A program made the translations under genes and the position numbers. From Blastobasis lacticolella (taxonomy: Eukaryota; Arthropoda; Insecta; Lepidoptera; Blastobasidae): a stretch of DNA of 64,000 nt. The stretch is taken from positions 19,591,907 through 19,655,906 of the forward strand of contig LR990041.1 in the NCBI GenBank assembly GCA_905147135.1, written 5' to 3'. The notes under the pieces are model-generated. The model searched no databases, was not told the origin of the DNA, and worked only from the letters and a program-made list of their open reading frames with translations. This document shows, piece after piece, positions 36,323 through 49,114 of this stretch (position 1 is its first letter; every line of letters begins with the position of its first letter).

Positions 36323-36506
36323 GGGCTTACCATGAGCTCATATAGCAGAACCTAAAGAGAACTGACCTGCTTAGAACGAGACAGACAACACACAACACAC
36401 ACATGTCACACACACGTCATGTCTATGTTACGTGTCACATAAGTTTGTCTTGTTCGAAACAAGACAGATCTGTTTAGGTCCTGCTATAAGAGTTCATGGT
36501 AAGCCC
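36323..36506. mobile_element. MITE with ~40-bp terminal inverted repeats
   Basis: The left gggcttaccatgagctcata and its inverse at the right (36470-36506) pair with a few mismatches. The centre is CA-rich. No ORF. Confidence 0.7.
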
Positions 36507-36989
36507 TCTGATGCTTTTTTGTAAGAAATAAATGTTTTTGTATTGTATTGTATAGACGGGCTTTTAGAAGGCCAGCAAACGAATATCTTCAATCTCTAAA
36601 AGAAAGATGTCATGTAACTATCGGCTGCGGTTTCGTTTTTGCTATGGGTTTAAGCTTTCACTAAAATGTAGATAAAGGTCACTTTTTGGTACGAAATCGA
36701 AGTGCTGGGAAATCTTTTTTGTTGTATTTTATATGCTGAACGCGTCGTCGTTCCGTTTAGAAATATTTTTAATTATTGACGGTTTAATTTATTCATTTAT
36801 CTCCGTATATTATTTATATATAGTCAGAGTTTCACGTAATTACATGTGGTGTTTGTACTATTGCGCTAGTTTAGAAATATTTTAGAAATTAGAAGACGTC
36901 GTTTAAAGAGTCTGACAAAACCATAGAGTAAAATTTATGATATCCTAATGTTTCAGAACGGAAACCGCCATTTTAATTTGACATTTTGT

Positions 36990-37033
36990 CTTGACAGTTC
37001 ATTTCTTTCTTTTCGAGCACGTTGTTGTAAAAG
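36990..37033 (+). promoter_or_regulatory. Probable RpL40 first non-coding exon with 5'TOP-like start
   Basis: The pyrimidine tract 'tttctttcttttcgag' precedes a good donor (aaag|gtatgt at 37034). The matching acceptor 'ttttccag' ends at 37315, seven bases before the ATG. A short non-coding first exon beginning in a pyrimidine tract is typical of ribosomal protein genes; the start site itself is inferred. Confidence 0.5.
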
Positions 37034-37307
37034 GTATGTTTTATGTTTTTCTTGTGTAATTACGAATTCTATGCGTACCTTATTTAGTGTAAAATACGTG
37101 AAAAACGTAATTTGAATTTTACTGATAATGTAGAGAGCTTTTTCTGGACACATCCCGTAAAATGACATTCATGTTCGGAATTTGAAAATCCGCGTGGCAT
37201 GTCATTCGGATTACTCTGATCGGATATTGTTTTTCGCACTCATTTTGGGCCCCCGTGATCGACGGTCATCAAAAATTCAGTAAATGTTTGCTCAGTAAAA
37301 CAACTAA

Positions 37308-37805
<498 letters not shown>

Positions 37806-38142
37806 GTTGTTAACACATTTGAAGAAATTCCATCTGGTTCTATAATATAAAAAATGTAACTAAGCAACCAAAATTAAAAGTAATAACTACATTTAAGATT
37901 TTTATTGTTTTGTATTTTAACTAAATCTGCAGTTTAACCACTATGGCATACCAGTTATTCATTTTCTTAGTCACTTCTTAACCTTTTCACATGACTTTCT
38001 GGGCTGTTTGTGGTGTAGTATCTATCTCTTAGTATGACTGGACTAGTTATTTCTAGGTAAATGTGGAAGTCTAAATTGTCAGCAACTTTAGGTTATAATG
38101 CACAAACGACTTGGCTAGACTTGCATTATGATAAACTTGAAT
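37806..38142 (+). other. RpL40 3' flank
   Basis: The 3' UTR has only variant poly(A) hexamers (for example attaaa near 37873). No other feature before the SINE. Confidence 0.4.
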
Positions 38143-38435
38143 GTCGGTGGCTGAGTGGTTAAGGTATCCAACTTTAAGCGAGAGGTACCAGGTTTGAATC
38201 CCACTGTGGCCATGTACCAATGACTCGTTTCAGAGTTATGTGTATTAGTTTAATGCTAACTGACGCTATTATGATGAGGGAAAACATTGTGATGAAACTG
38301 CACATTTAGGTGACTAAGCAGTGTCACGGAGGTCAGATGGCAGTCGCTCCACTGTAATTATCTGATCTGGCAAATCCTGGACCTGTGCCCTCGTGCGCGA
38401 GAACACAACCGGGACATGAACGCCAAGACGTTATT
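38143..38435 (+). repeat. tRNA-derived SINE, family A
   Basis: Head 'ggtggctgagtggttaagg' (A box) and 'ggtttgaatccca' (B box), then the family body 'ccaatgactcgtttcagagt' to 'catgaacgccaagacg'. Confidence 0.8.
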
Positions 38436-38454
38436 TATTTATATCACAGTTTGA

Positions 38455-38690
38455 TGACCTGAGTTCTGTTCCCGGCCAAGCAGAAATTGTGAATTTTAAT
38501 TTCTGTTACGGGTCTTGAGTGATATTAATAAGTATTTATTTAAAAGTATATACCTAAGCAGTTTATCAGTTGTCTAGCACCATAGCCTCCTACATAGCAT
38601 CCATAACACAAGCTTTGCTTACTTTAAGGCTAGATGGCGCTGTGTGAATCGTCCAAGCATATTAATTTTTTATTTAGTTATTTACACTTA
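38455..38690 (+). repeat. tRNA-derived SINE, family B, head-truncated
   Basis: From 'ttcccggccaagcag' to 'gatggcgctgtgtgaat' it matches 13320-13500. It follows the family A copy directly, so one inserted in or beside the other. Confidence 0.65.
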
Positions 38691-39237
38691 CGAGCTTAAC
38701 TATCGAACCACCCCATATTTATCCATATATTTTGTTATCCCTGCAATATATTCCTCATAACTTCATCTGCTGTTCGAGTTTGCCACAAAATAACACAATT
38801 TGTCCAGACACAAAAAACACAGATTTTTTTTTATACCGCACTGGCGGCAAACAAGCTTACGGCCTGCCTGATGGAAAGCAGTTACCGCAGCCTATGAACT
38901 ATGGATGATAAAACATTGTATAATGAAATTCAAGGAACAACGCTTAAACTTAAAAAAAAAATGTTGTAGCAGCTAAAATGGCTACAATCTGCTAATATTT
39001 TTTTATAACATTTCTTTTTATTGCCTATACGGACAGACGGTACACCTGATGGAAAGTGCGGTGCCGGCCTTTCGAGGTACCTGCAGATATGCCTTTTGAA
39101 GAACCCTAACTTGTAGTGCAAAGGAAAGATTTCACAAATTCTCATATTTAATTTTCTTAATGGCATTGTTACGATTTCCTGGAATTTCATAACACAGTAT
39201 TTATTCATCCATAGTACATATAATAAAATAAATAATA
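38691..39237. other. Intergenic with LINE-tail scraps
   Basis: Stretches containing 'ctgcctgatggaaagcagtt' (38870) and 'cctgatggaaagtgcggtgc' (39048) match the tail words of the insertion at 56975-57207, so these are old copies of that family. No gene. Confidence 0.4.
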
Positions 39238-39693
39238 ATCATCTTGGCGTTAATGTCCCAGTTGTGCTCTCGAGAACGAGGGCCCGAGGTTCGCCTTGAC
39301 CATGATCCAGAATTTAGCATATCAGGTAATTACAGCGGAGCGACTACCATCAGACCTCCGTGACCCTGCTACCAGGGGAACTTGACCAGATTGGAGGTAC
39401 CGGGATCGAATCCCGCTCCGGTCATGTACCAATGACTCTTTTCTGAGTTATGTAGGTACATTAGTTGAATTCTAACCGATGCTCTTACGGTAAGGGAAAA
39501 CGTCGTGATGAAATCTGCAAATTCAGGCAACTGAATTTGTAATCATGATCCAAACTGGTCGGGTTCCCCTGGTAGCAGGGTCACGGAGGTCAGATGGTAG
39601 TCGCTCCACTGTAATTACCTGGTCGTCAAATCCTGGATCATGGTCAAGGCGGACCCCGGGCCCTCGTCCTCGAGAGCACAACCGGGACATTAC
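39238..39693. repeat. Inverted pair of family A SINEs
   Basis: 39238-39397 is a minus-strand copy without head; 39396-39693 is a plus-strand copy starting in the B-box region 'ggatcgaatcccgctc' and ending 'cattacgcaaagatgatt'. The two are head to head and could fold over ~150 bp. Confidence 0.75.
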
Positions 39694-40405
39694 GCAAAGA
39701 TGATTATTTTATTTTTTAATTATGTTATGAATTTAGAAGCGACGAATCGCTCCTTGTCGGAATGTCAATATAGCTTTAGGATCCAGCTAAAAAATACTGT
39801 AATTTTTTTCGATACTTACAATACTTTTAATAAGGGGTAATGCGGTGTCGCTGACTCCTAGAGAGCTACATGTGACGTCACAGGTCAGTTTGCTCGATCA
39901 GTTCAACGCATCTCCGTGTACGGATTACTTTACGCAATCTGGTGCCAGATATTAATCATCATCGTCCTAGCGCCCCTCCACCTCGCCCAGTCTCCGGCAT
40001 CCCCGCGTCGCAAGCCGTCGGCTCTCGTATCCGACTCAGCGACGTCAATCCATCGCTTCTTGGGTCGCCCATGGGGCCTCTTTCCTGATACCGGCAGATT
40101 CAGGCACCGATTTCCCACGTATTCCTGAGGCTTACGCAACACGTGACCAAACCAGCGCAAGCGAGCCTCCTCGATCTTGTCCGCGGTATCCCTCACGCCA
40201 AGACTGCCACGGATGTATTCATTACGTACTCGATCGAGCCGTGTAACTCCGCACATCCAGCGCAGCATTTTCATTTTGTTGGCGTGGAGTTCGCGAACGT
40301 GTTTCGTCAGCGCTGGCCATGTCTCGCAGCCATAGAGCATCACAAGTTTAATTATACTCTTGTATATAAGCCCTTTGAGCTTGACAAGGATTTTAGGGTC
40401 ACAGA

Positions 40406-42423
40406 TTTTTTTTTTTTTTTTATCATTTGTAGTTCCTTATTGCGATCTGTTTATAAAACATTTAGCAATATTTTAAGAATGTGTTACAAGGCTTGCTAGG
40501 TCCACATCCATTGATGTGCCCATATCATTCATCGGAGTAGATCTTGAGGTACTCTTCTTTTCAGGCGGCGCTTTGATGGGCTTTGGTTGTTGTCCATTAG
40601 ATGTTTCGCAAGTGTATTTGGGTGAGATTGTAGCCGCTTCTGGTATGTTTTGATTTTGTCCTTTATTACCTCTTGAACAGTTTGTATGTTCAAATCGTGG
40701 TGCAATATTGCATTTGTGACATACCAAGGCGCATTCACTGCTAGTCTGAGCATCTTAGACTGAAATCGCTGAAGGATTTCCAGATTTGAGTTTGCTGCTG
40801 TGCACCACAATTGTACCCCATAAGTCCAAATAGGTTTAATTATGCTCTTATACAGCAACAGTTTATTATCCATAGAAAGTTGTGATTTTTTGTTTAGTAG
40901 CCAGTACATTTTGCGCATCCGTTGTCCCATAGCAAGCCGTTTGGTCATTATGTGTTTCCTCCAATTCAGTTTTCTATCGAGATACATCCCAAGATATCTT
41001 GCGTGTTCTGCTTGAGGGATTGGATGACCATTTATTGTGACCGGTGGGCAAGTTCCACGTCGTGTTGTGAAGGTCACCTGGACCGATTTGGTGTCATTGG
41101 CTTTAATACGCCATTCCTGGAGCCATGTCGAAACCATATTCAGGCTATTTTGTAGCTTATGGGATGCTATTTGCGGATCTTCATCTGCTGCCATAATCGC
41201 GGTATCATCAGCGAATGTGCCCATTACAACACCCTCAGTTATGGGTAAATCGGCGGTAAAAAGAACGTATATAGTAGGTCCCATGACGCTTCCTTGCGGC
41301 ACCCCGGCTCGAATTTGATAAAGGCCTGAAATTTCCTCTCCTTGCTTCACGGTGAAGTGTCTGTCCAGCAGGTAGGATCTTAGAAGGTGGTAGAAGTTTT
41401 GCGGTAAAGATTTTTTTATTTTAAACAAAAGTCCATCATGCCACACCCTGTCGAACGCCTGGGAAATATCCAGAAAAGCAGCAGTGCAGTATTTTTTCCG
41501 TTCAAATGAATCATTGACCTCGTGTACCAGCCTATGGACTTGTTCTATGGTACCATGTTGTTCTCTGAAGCCAAATTGATGGTCTGGTATTAATTTGCGA
41601 CTTGCAATGATGGGGTGTATCCTTTTGAGTATAAGAATCTCCATTACTTTAGACGGTATCGGGAGAAGACTAATCGGCCGGTATGATTTAGGGTCTTCGG
41701 GGGGTTTTCCTGGTTTGAGGATCATAATTATTTGCGCCACTTTCCATTGGGGTGGAACAAATCTTAATCGTATAACAGAGTTATACAAATACGTTAGAAA
41801 GGTTATGGCTTCATCTGGAACTTCTTTTAATATGGCTGCAGTTATGATATCATACCCCGGTTTCACTCTTGGTAAAGCTTTTTATGTCCTCTTCTTCATT
41901 CTCCAGATTTTTCTCCTCCAATTTTTTATTTATTTCTAAAGACTTCGCAGATACTATATCAGGATTTGGTGTGAAAACTTCATTTAAATGTTTAGCAAAT
42001 GCTTCAGCCTTCTCGTAGTCACTAATAGCCCATGTGTTATCGAGCTTGCGTGTGGGAGGTTGGTGGTGGGTTGGACACTTAAGGTTTTTTGTAGCTTTCC
42101 ACAGTGAGTAGTCTGTAGCGGGCGTAGCATCCATTCCTAGCAGGTAAGTTGCGAGTTGGTCATTTTTTTCTGCAGCTAGTTGTTGCTTTACTTGGTTAGA
42201 AAGCTTATTTAGTTTTGCTTTGTCTTCAGGATGTCTGGTAACTTGCCATCTTTTTCTGGCATTCCTTTTTTCCGCTATCAATTTCCTTATTGGCATAGAG
42301 CATGACTCACCACGGCACTGAGCTGTCGGTGGAGGTGTAGCTTCCCACGCAGCCTGTTGGATGACGGAGTTAAAGTGTTCCACCGCTTCCTCTACATCGA
42401 GTTCGGTGCGCAATGCTAAACAC
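40406..42423 (-). mobile_element. Jockey-clade LINE, 5'-truncated, young
   Basis: It ends in a 16-nt poly(A) (plus-strand T-run from 40406) and is flanked by an 11-bp duplication agggtcacaga (40395-40405, 42424-42434). The interrupted RTE sequence continues exactly across it. The length is 2,018 bp against ~5 kb for a full element. Confidence 0.92.
40529..41866 (-). pseudogene. Jockey ORF2 fragment: reverse transcriptase and C-terminus
   Basis: 445 open residues: KVAQIIMILKPGKPP, YRPISLLPIPSKVMEILI, AAFLDISQAFDRVWH (motif A), GVPQGSVMGPTIYVLFTADL, FADDTAIMA (catalytic), ARYLGMYLDRKLNWRKHI and the Jockey-type tail NAPWYVTNAILHHDL. It is not capable of independent movement because the endonuclease is missing, and the link to the upstream linker (41850-42423) needs a frameshift near 41860. 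Confidence 0.92.
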
Positions 42424-42605
42424 AGGGTCACAGATGACTGCCGTGAGTTCCCGCTATTTGGCCCAAGCTGCAGAGATTCGGGACTTGACATCGGGGCCGA
42501 TATCGCCAGACTCGTGCATCACGGATCCGAGGTATTTGGATTTATCTGTTGTACTGGTCAAGTTTCGTTACCTTTACGGATGGTGTTTACGGTTGGTTAC
42601 GGGAC

Positions 42606-43649
42606 CCTTTTTTTTAAGAGAGGAAATCTTCGAAAGATACCACGTCACCCGGGGGATTGCCCGAAAAGGCCCACTAAAACCCCTCTATATATCCACAGCC
42701 GCTTTTTATCGGAACACCATAGGACCTCATAGATAGTTTTCGCTATGGTGTTCCAGCGCAAACCCAAGCAGTGTTGGGTTAGCCAACACATACAAAAAAC
42801 GTCCTGATACACTAGGACGTCTCCCAGTCATGTGGAACCGTGCAATGCAGGGAAAGAGACCCCCGTCTCTTCCCCGCTGGTTCCACTTGGAAATAGGAAG
42901 GAGACGGTTGTATCGCCTTCGCCTTGGCCCCGTGCGTCTACGTCTGATTACATCAGCGGATGCATCTTCTTCTCTGATTCGCTCAGCAGCCTCCTTCTGC
43001 ATCATCACTTCTTCGCAGAAGTTGGCCACCGTTTGCCAATTTGCTTCACTATGGAGCATGGCCATAACGACCGCTGCGAGTGAGAGATCTCCGCTGATGG
43101 CTAAGACCGCACGCCGTTCTGGCTCCCAGGCAGCGCACACTTCTAGGGTGTGCTGCGCCAAGTCTTCGGCAGCTCCGCAATGGTGACACATCGGTGTCGC
43201 TTCTCTCTTCGCTATTTGGTACAGATACTTCCCAAACAGCCGTGCTCAGACAATATCTGTACCAGACGGAAAGTCAGCACTCCATGCTTTCTGTCTATCC
43301 ACTCCTGAAGGACGGGGCCTACAGCGTCGATAGTCCGTCGTCCATATGTCGGATTTACGAGACTATCCCCCCATCGTCCCATTAAAACATCTTGCGCTTC
43401 ACGCCTTCTTTGGTTTACCTCTTCACGAGCTGGGCGCTGCTCAACATTTCTTCCTGCCGCTTGGAAGTAATATACCGACGCAAGAACTTCTGCATCCAGC
43501 TCCCAAGGGGGGAAGCCAGCAAGAACGCAAGCGGCGCTTGTCGGCACCGTCCTGTATCCTCGTATTGCTCTCTCTGCTATTATCCGCTGCGGTCTACCCA
43601 GCTGTTGTAGTAAGCAGTAAGAGCATCCGACATCATAGAGTTTCAGACA
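42606..43649 (-). pseudogene. R1-clade LINE C-terminal fragment
   Basis: The minus strand reads CVLAGFPPWELDAEVLASVY (43212-43547), then the zinc-knuckle-like CHHC end MCHHCGAAEDLAQHTLEVCA and DLSLAAVVMAML (42727-43191), as in R1-clade ORF2. The two parts are in different frames. A T-run near 42610 marks its 3' end. Confidence 0.8.
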
Positions 43650-43871
43650 TGGTGCCAGATATTAATATTGTAGGTATGGTGTATTGTCCCAAAATGTGTA
43701 ACAATTTTTCTTGTGTACCAGGAATATTGTTTTTCGTCGTATTTATCGAAAATTGCCTACGAATAAAAACTATAAACGTGATAAGAGGGCTGATCCATTC
43801 GGAGATAAGAGTAAAGTATATAATATATTATTGCAAATACCACTTTGACGTAATTTATATTATTGTTTCAT

Positions 43872-44129
43872 CACATCATCATCACAGCCCATATCAGTCC
43901 ACTGCAGAACTTAGGGCCTCTTCCACGAAAGGAGAGGTTATTGCCATAATCTCCACGCTCGGCAAGCGGGCTGGAGATCGCAGTGTTATAAATATAACAA
44001 TGGGAAACGCTGCTGTCTATTTTCCAGTCTATAGAAACTCTAGATCTTTTTCCTGGAAAACATTAGTCGCCTTACACCCACGAGTGTAAGGGGTTGGTGT
44101 TATTCTACTCTGCCGGACACCACACGGCT
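43872..44129 (-). repeat. Non-LTR 3' end / SINE, second copy
   Basis: Same sequence as 5590-5850, from catcatcatcacagcccata to ccggacaccacacggc, with the (ATG)n tail on the minus strand. Confidence 0.7.
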
Positions 44130-45459
44130 AACATATTATTGTTGATTCTGCATCTATTCTTTAGACTAGGTATATATATTATAACTTTCGGGTTCTAGGT
44201 AGTAACATCCGCCACCGCTATTGAGTAACAAGGGCAGGGTTGTAGTAATAGTAGTCGTAGTAAATACCTACCTAACAGTATAGGGTTTATTCTTCTAGGT
44301 ATAAGTTATTTCACCTGCCATTTATTACCCAGGTAGGTGATCCACTAGACTAGGTAATCCACATGATTTGTTTTAGGAATCCGTATACCGTAGTCAATTA
44401 GTTGATTATTAACAAACAAGTACCTATAGCTATAGGTATAGTAGGTACCTACCTATTGTCGATGAGAATCAGTAGATAAATAATGTTACTTTTTAGGGTT
44501 TATTGAAATTATTATTGAGAGGTTCTCTGCACCATTAATTGCATAAATAAAGTCAAGAGTGCAAAAAGATCCTATTTCTGAAATGTAAATGTAGCCGTTC
44601 GGAATGTTAACAAATTACGATGTTTTGTTCAAAGCCTTTTTTACAACTTTTGACCGCCACCTCAAATGCGGCCGACGGTGGAGGATCATGCATGATAGAT
44701 CCTCTACCTATCATAAACAATCGGTGTAGAAGCTTTTGCAGCAACAATGTAATGTAAGTAGTACATGCATATTATTATAGAGTACCTAGGTAACCCCGAG
44801 TGTCCTTGTTAATTATCCAGCTACCTTTCGATGTGCCGACTGCGCGTCCGTGTTAGAGGATGGACTTTTGTTAATTGCACCAGGGTTTTGAAGCCTCTCG
44901 CATTCAAGCGAGCAACTTACCACGAATTCGAAAGAAATAGGTAGCGCATGCAAGCACGGATGCAAGCGGTTTCAAAAATACGGCCCCCGGCTCGTACAAG
45001 TTGCTCTTGCGAGCGATAAGCGAGAAAAAGCGCAACATAGATACTGCAATTTCTTTCATATTAGTATTGAGAAAAGGAAACAAACAAACTCTCGCGGCGC
45101 GAGCTGTGTCGCAGATACACTTGTGATAGACATGCAGAGCTCATTTATGGTGTCGCTTTTTGCGTTCTTACGAGGCCTTCAGCTGCATCTATGCACTCCT
45201 GGCACCCACAGACCACCACTACAGTCCACCACTTAATAGACGGGCACAGTATTGTACAGTAGACAATCGATTACCTACTTACCAGGACGTGGCAGCTATT
45301 GTGAGAGATTTCGCGCATCAGGTTAAAGAGGCTCGCCAGGTGAAAGAGGCTGATTTCGTTACGTGCTGTGTAAGCGTCAGGATTACATGGTAAATAGGTT
45401 CCTAAATGTGCCGGTATCTAGAAAGACCCTATGGGAGGCGCAAGAATCGATAGATTGAC
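44130..45459. other. Intergenic AT-rich stretch
   Basis: Many 'taggtacctacct' words, no gene I can support. An open stretch at 45265-45360 (LPTYQDVAAIVRDFAHQVKE) looks like a retroelement scrap but is unassigned. Confidence 0.4.
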
Positions 45460-45495
45460 TTCGGTGAGTTGGACTTCAGAGCCAATGGCTTGTAC

Positions 45496-46376
45496 ATTGG
45501 GAGGATGCGTGTGAATTGGAGAAGAATGAATATTAAAGCGGACCCTGGCAGGGCTGGGATTGACCGCTAGGACGGTCTTGACGTGTATGTCGTGGGTGAG
45601 CAATCCAAATGGGTCAGAGAGGACAAGTATAGGATTAGTACTTTTGTTCCTTGCTGGAAATATGCCATCCGCTCCTAATGATTTGTATGATTTAAACTAG
45701 TTTAAAGGATTCAACGGTACATCTTATTTTTGATGACCTTATTAAATGCAAGGCCCTCCTTCATTCTTCATTACCTGGGCGAAATGATTGTGTTGAGGAT
45801 GGGAAATTGGTCAAATACCAATAAATTTTAAGTTACCCTAAGTCACATTAGGGTAATTAAGCAAACCAATTTAGTTAAGTTAGTCTTTTGCGTGGAACTT
45901 GTGAACTCTTGCGCACTGAGACGTGCTGTCGACTTCTTCGCAGAATTTTCTCCAAATCTCTCTTAGCCTTCTTAATTTCTTTCTTATAATTTGTTATGGC
46001 TTCCCGATAGGATTCCCGATAGGATTCCCAATCTCGGGTCCTAATAGCCCAATTAAATAGTTTCCGAGTTTTGCTGCAGAGTTTTTCGTTCTAGCTTAGC
46101 GTGCACTACGTGACGAAGTCCGGACCCTCTCCCCGCCCCTGTGGCCAAGCATAGTGGAGAGACACTCCCCGAAGTCACGCAGTATGGGTACGTTCCCTAG
46201 TAGGTGGTATAGTAAATTAAACTATCGCTTATAATTTTATACTTGTCCCCTCTGACCCATTTGGATTGCTCACCCACGACATACACGTCAACGTCCTAGC
46301 GGTCAATCCCAGCCCTGCCAGGGTCCGCTTTAATATTCATTCTTCTCCAATTCACACGCATCCTCCCAATTCATGA
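45496..46376. repeat. Pair of RTE-like LINE tails in inverted orientation
   Basis: 45496-45636 and 46243-46376 are reverse complements of ~135 bp with one 3-bp gap and a few mismatches. Both contain 'gcggaccctggcagggctgg', close to the RTE 3' end at 23150-23180. The ~600 bp between them holds no gene. Confidence 0.75.
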
Positions 46377-46704
46377 TTTTGAGATATGAATTAGAGATAT
46401 ATCTATTACATATTGCTTTGTCAATTGTGCCCGCCCGTTGCCCGTTGCCCTGGCAGCATTTTGTTTTTAGGAGGAATTATTGTGGTGAAAGCTCATAGAT
46501 AGTTTACCTTCATACATTTTTTAATTTTAATCCAATAGAGTATTGGATCGCTCCCAGAGAACAGAGCCTCTAGAAAGTAAACAATGACAGAACAATTTTA
46601 TTAACTAGGTATCACAATGAAAAACAAAATTAGGCTTATGTTATTATTTTGATAAGATAATTATTGCGTTATCCGGTGCATTGACATTATGTCGTACCTA
46701 CTTC

Positions 46705-46927
46705 GGTCATCATCTTGGCATTTATGTCCCGCTTTTGTTCTCGCGTACGAGGGCCAGGGGTCCGCCTTGATCACGATCCAGGATTTGGCAGATCAGGTAA
46801 TAACAGTGGAGCGACTGTCTCCTGACCTCCGTGACCCTGTTAACACGACCAGATTGGATCATGGTTACACATTCAGTCGCCTGCATGTGCAGGTTTCAAC
46901 ACGATGTTTTCCGTCACCGTAAGAGCA
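46705..46927 (-). repeat. tRNA-derived SINE, family A, head lost
   Basis: 'catcatcttggcatttatgt' to 'gttttccgtcaccgtaagag'. It stops before the tRNA part, where a LINE scrap begins. Confidence 0.7.
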
Positions 46928-46934
46928 AACCTAG

Positions 46935-47160
46935 TCATGGAGGTGGAAAGGTCTCTGGCCCGTATGAAGAACGGGAAAGCTATCGTCAATGCCGGAATAC
47001 ATGGGTATAGGGTGGAAAACAATGGGGACCTGGGCCGTACTCTGTACTATTAAACAGTACCTATTGTAGTTACGAGGCTTATACCTGACGGGTAGAGGAA
47101 GGTGGCCCAAAACCGGTGTACCGCCTAAGACACCGATGTGTCTTAGGCGGTACACACAAT
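46935..47160 (+). repeat. RTE-like LINE scrap ending in a perfect hairpin
   Basis: 46937-47010 reads MEVERSLARMKNGKAIVNAG, like the pre-RT segment of RTE ORFs. At 47116-47155 an 18-bp arm (gtgtaccgcctaagacac) is followed by a 4-nt loop and its exact inverse. Confidence 0.55.
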
Positions 47161-47816
47161 AAGTAGTGTTGATGGGTGCATGTTCCGAGAGTAGCCGAAT
47201 GACGAGTTTCGACCCGGTTTGCTCGGGTACCAGAGCCGCTTCATAGCGGATGTATGTTTACCAAAAGTTTTTAGTGCTTCTTCAAAAAAAAAAAATACGT
47301 GTTTCCTGATTGGTCTAAAACCTCTTTAATTAGCACATTGTTAATATTGCGCTTATATTTCCGCTTTGTACGAAAGGTTGATTTTGTTAGGTGGTTGAGG
47401 TTTTTAAGTTTGAACATTATCAATACTAAACATAAAGTCAATGTTATATCATTTACAATGAAATGATAAACTATAGTCGGTAGGTACAGTGTTGTTTCCT
47501 ACTTGTTAGATTTTAAGTTTGATGGGTTGGTTTGGATAGGTTACTATCCTAAAAATTATGACGTCTACCCGTTTTGCCCAAATCAATACCCATTTTAGGC
47601 TCATATGCGGGCAAAACGGGGTTTTCAAGAGGTTTCGTATTATTTCTATTAATAAAATATTAAATGGAAAATGCTTTAAAATAGTGTTTTATTATCATGT
47701 TTATTAAACATCCCATCTTATAGGTAAACTAAATCAAGCCAAGGTACCCTATTTCAAATTTTTTTTTATCCTCGTGTGAAACTTACCCGTTTTAGGTCAA
47801 CTGTCCCATAGTGCGT
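47161..47816. other. Intergenic
   Basis: AT-rich with no feature I can support. Confidence 0.4.
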
Positions 47817-48794
47817 ATATACAGGGTGTTTCATAATACATGTATAAAGCCGTGAACTGGATGGAGTGCTAAACGTATTAAAACGATAGTTACAATTATT
47901 TTTTTCGTGCATGGAATAGTTACCGAGAAAATGACTATCGAACTTTTTCTTTTTCAATGTCGATAATCACATTTTGAAAACGAAAGACCGCATCTCTAGA
48001 AATCAGTTGTAATAGATCACTCAAGTTCATAATCAGGTCAATCAACTGAATAATACAATTTTACCAGTTACAGATAGGATATAGGTTTTGTGCCTTTAAG
48101 TCTTTTCTACCTACCGTTTCATATGAGTTTTAAAATTCAATCTAAAGATCACTACGATCAATACCTCAAGTGGCTGGTTAATAAAATTATTATTACAAGC
48201 AGCTCGTGAGCAGTCCGGCACAAAAACAAGACATTTCGATGTTTGTTTCTACTTTAATTTATTTGTTTTTTGTTGCCTTCAACACAATGTTGCACCTAGG
48301 TACATAGTCTTCAAACTAATTGCGAAAACACAATAAACATTAATAGGCAAAAAAGTTACAGCTTGATTTCGCGTCTGCGCCATATCTTCTATTGTACTAG
48401 GCAGTCATGACTGAAGCAGGTGGACTATGTACGGGATACTGATATCACAGGGTGTCCATAAAGTACATTAACTAGATTTTAATATTTTTGGAAAACGCAG
48501 CAAAACTACACGATATTGTTGTTATACTTCATTGTCTATTTTTTCACTCAGTCTACATCCTGTTGAATGCATGTGGTGAGTCTTGGCACAAGTTTATGCA
48601 TTTCTCGTTGAACTTTTCCGCCAGCTCCGAAATAAGGAAAGATGTCATTTTAGTACCTATCTAATATAAAATTCTACTCATGTATGAATTCAAGAAGGTG
48701 AATATTAAATTTGAAAAGCTGAAAAAATACCTAGCAACACTATTTACGTACTAGGTACGGTCAGGAGACCCGGTTTTACCCTATCTTCAATTTA

Positions 48795-49041
48795 CTAGTA
48801 ACAGACGCTACGGTTTGTCTTGAGCCGACCAATCATCAGTTGCAGTCGATACTAATCCTTACGAAGTACAAAATAAAGCAGCTTTTGGGTTAATACGGAT
48901 GCGCGGGAATGCCGTCCTTGGTCGGACGTCCGACCACGTATTCCACACTCAAATGCGACTATTTTATCTTGCGTAAGGATTAGTATCAACTGCAACTAAT
49001 GGTTGGTTGGCTCCAAAAAAGGGGAACGTCTGTTACTACTT
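48795..49041. mobile_element. MITE with ~70-bp imperfect inverted termini
   Basis: Left words agtaacagacg and 'gatactaatccttacg' recur inverted at the right end ('cgtaaggattagtatc', 'cgtctgttact'). The centre is GC-richer. No ORF. Confidence 0.7.
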
Positions 49042-49114
49042 AGTTTTTAGTGTCAACAACGCTTAAGAAACAAATATGTACCTAGTGGCCTAGTGGCAGT
49101 ACAATTACTTGTTT

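Larger units (their letters stand above)
39957..43649 (-). mobile_element. Composite R1-RTE LINE insertion (host of the Jockey element)
   Basis: On the minus strand the order is an R1-clade fragment (43649 to ~42606), its poly(A) (T-run ~42608-42616), an RTE-clade fragment (~42600-42424, continuing 40405-39957), with the Jockey element inserted in the RTE part. The 17-bp direct repeat tggtgccagatattaat lies at both outer edges (39940-39956, 43650-43666), the same length as the duplication of the other RTE copy. The RTE C-terminus at 39930-40343 reads LRWMCGVTRLDRVRNEYIRG and GRPKKRWIDVA. Confidence 0.8.

Noticed and set aside
42361..44089. Plus-strand frames over the R1 and RTE remnants
   Set aside because: They are antisense shadows of LINE coding sequence on the minus strand.
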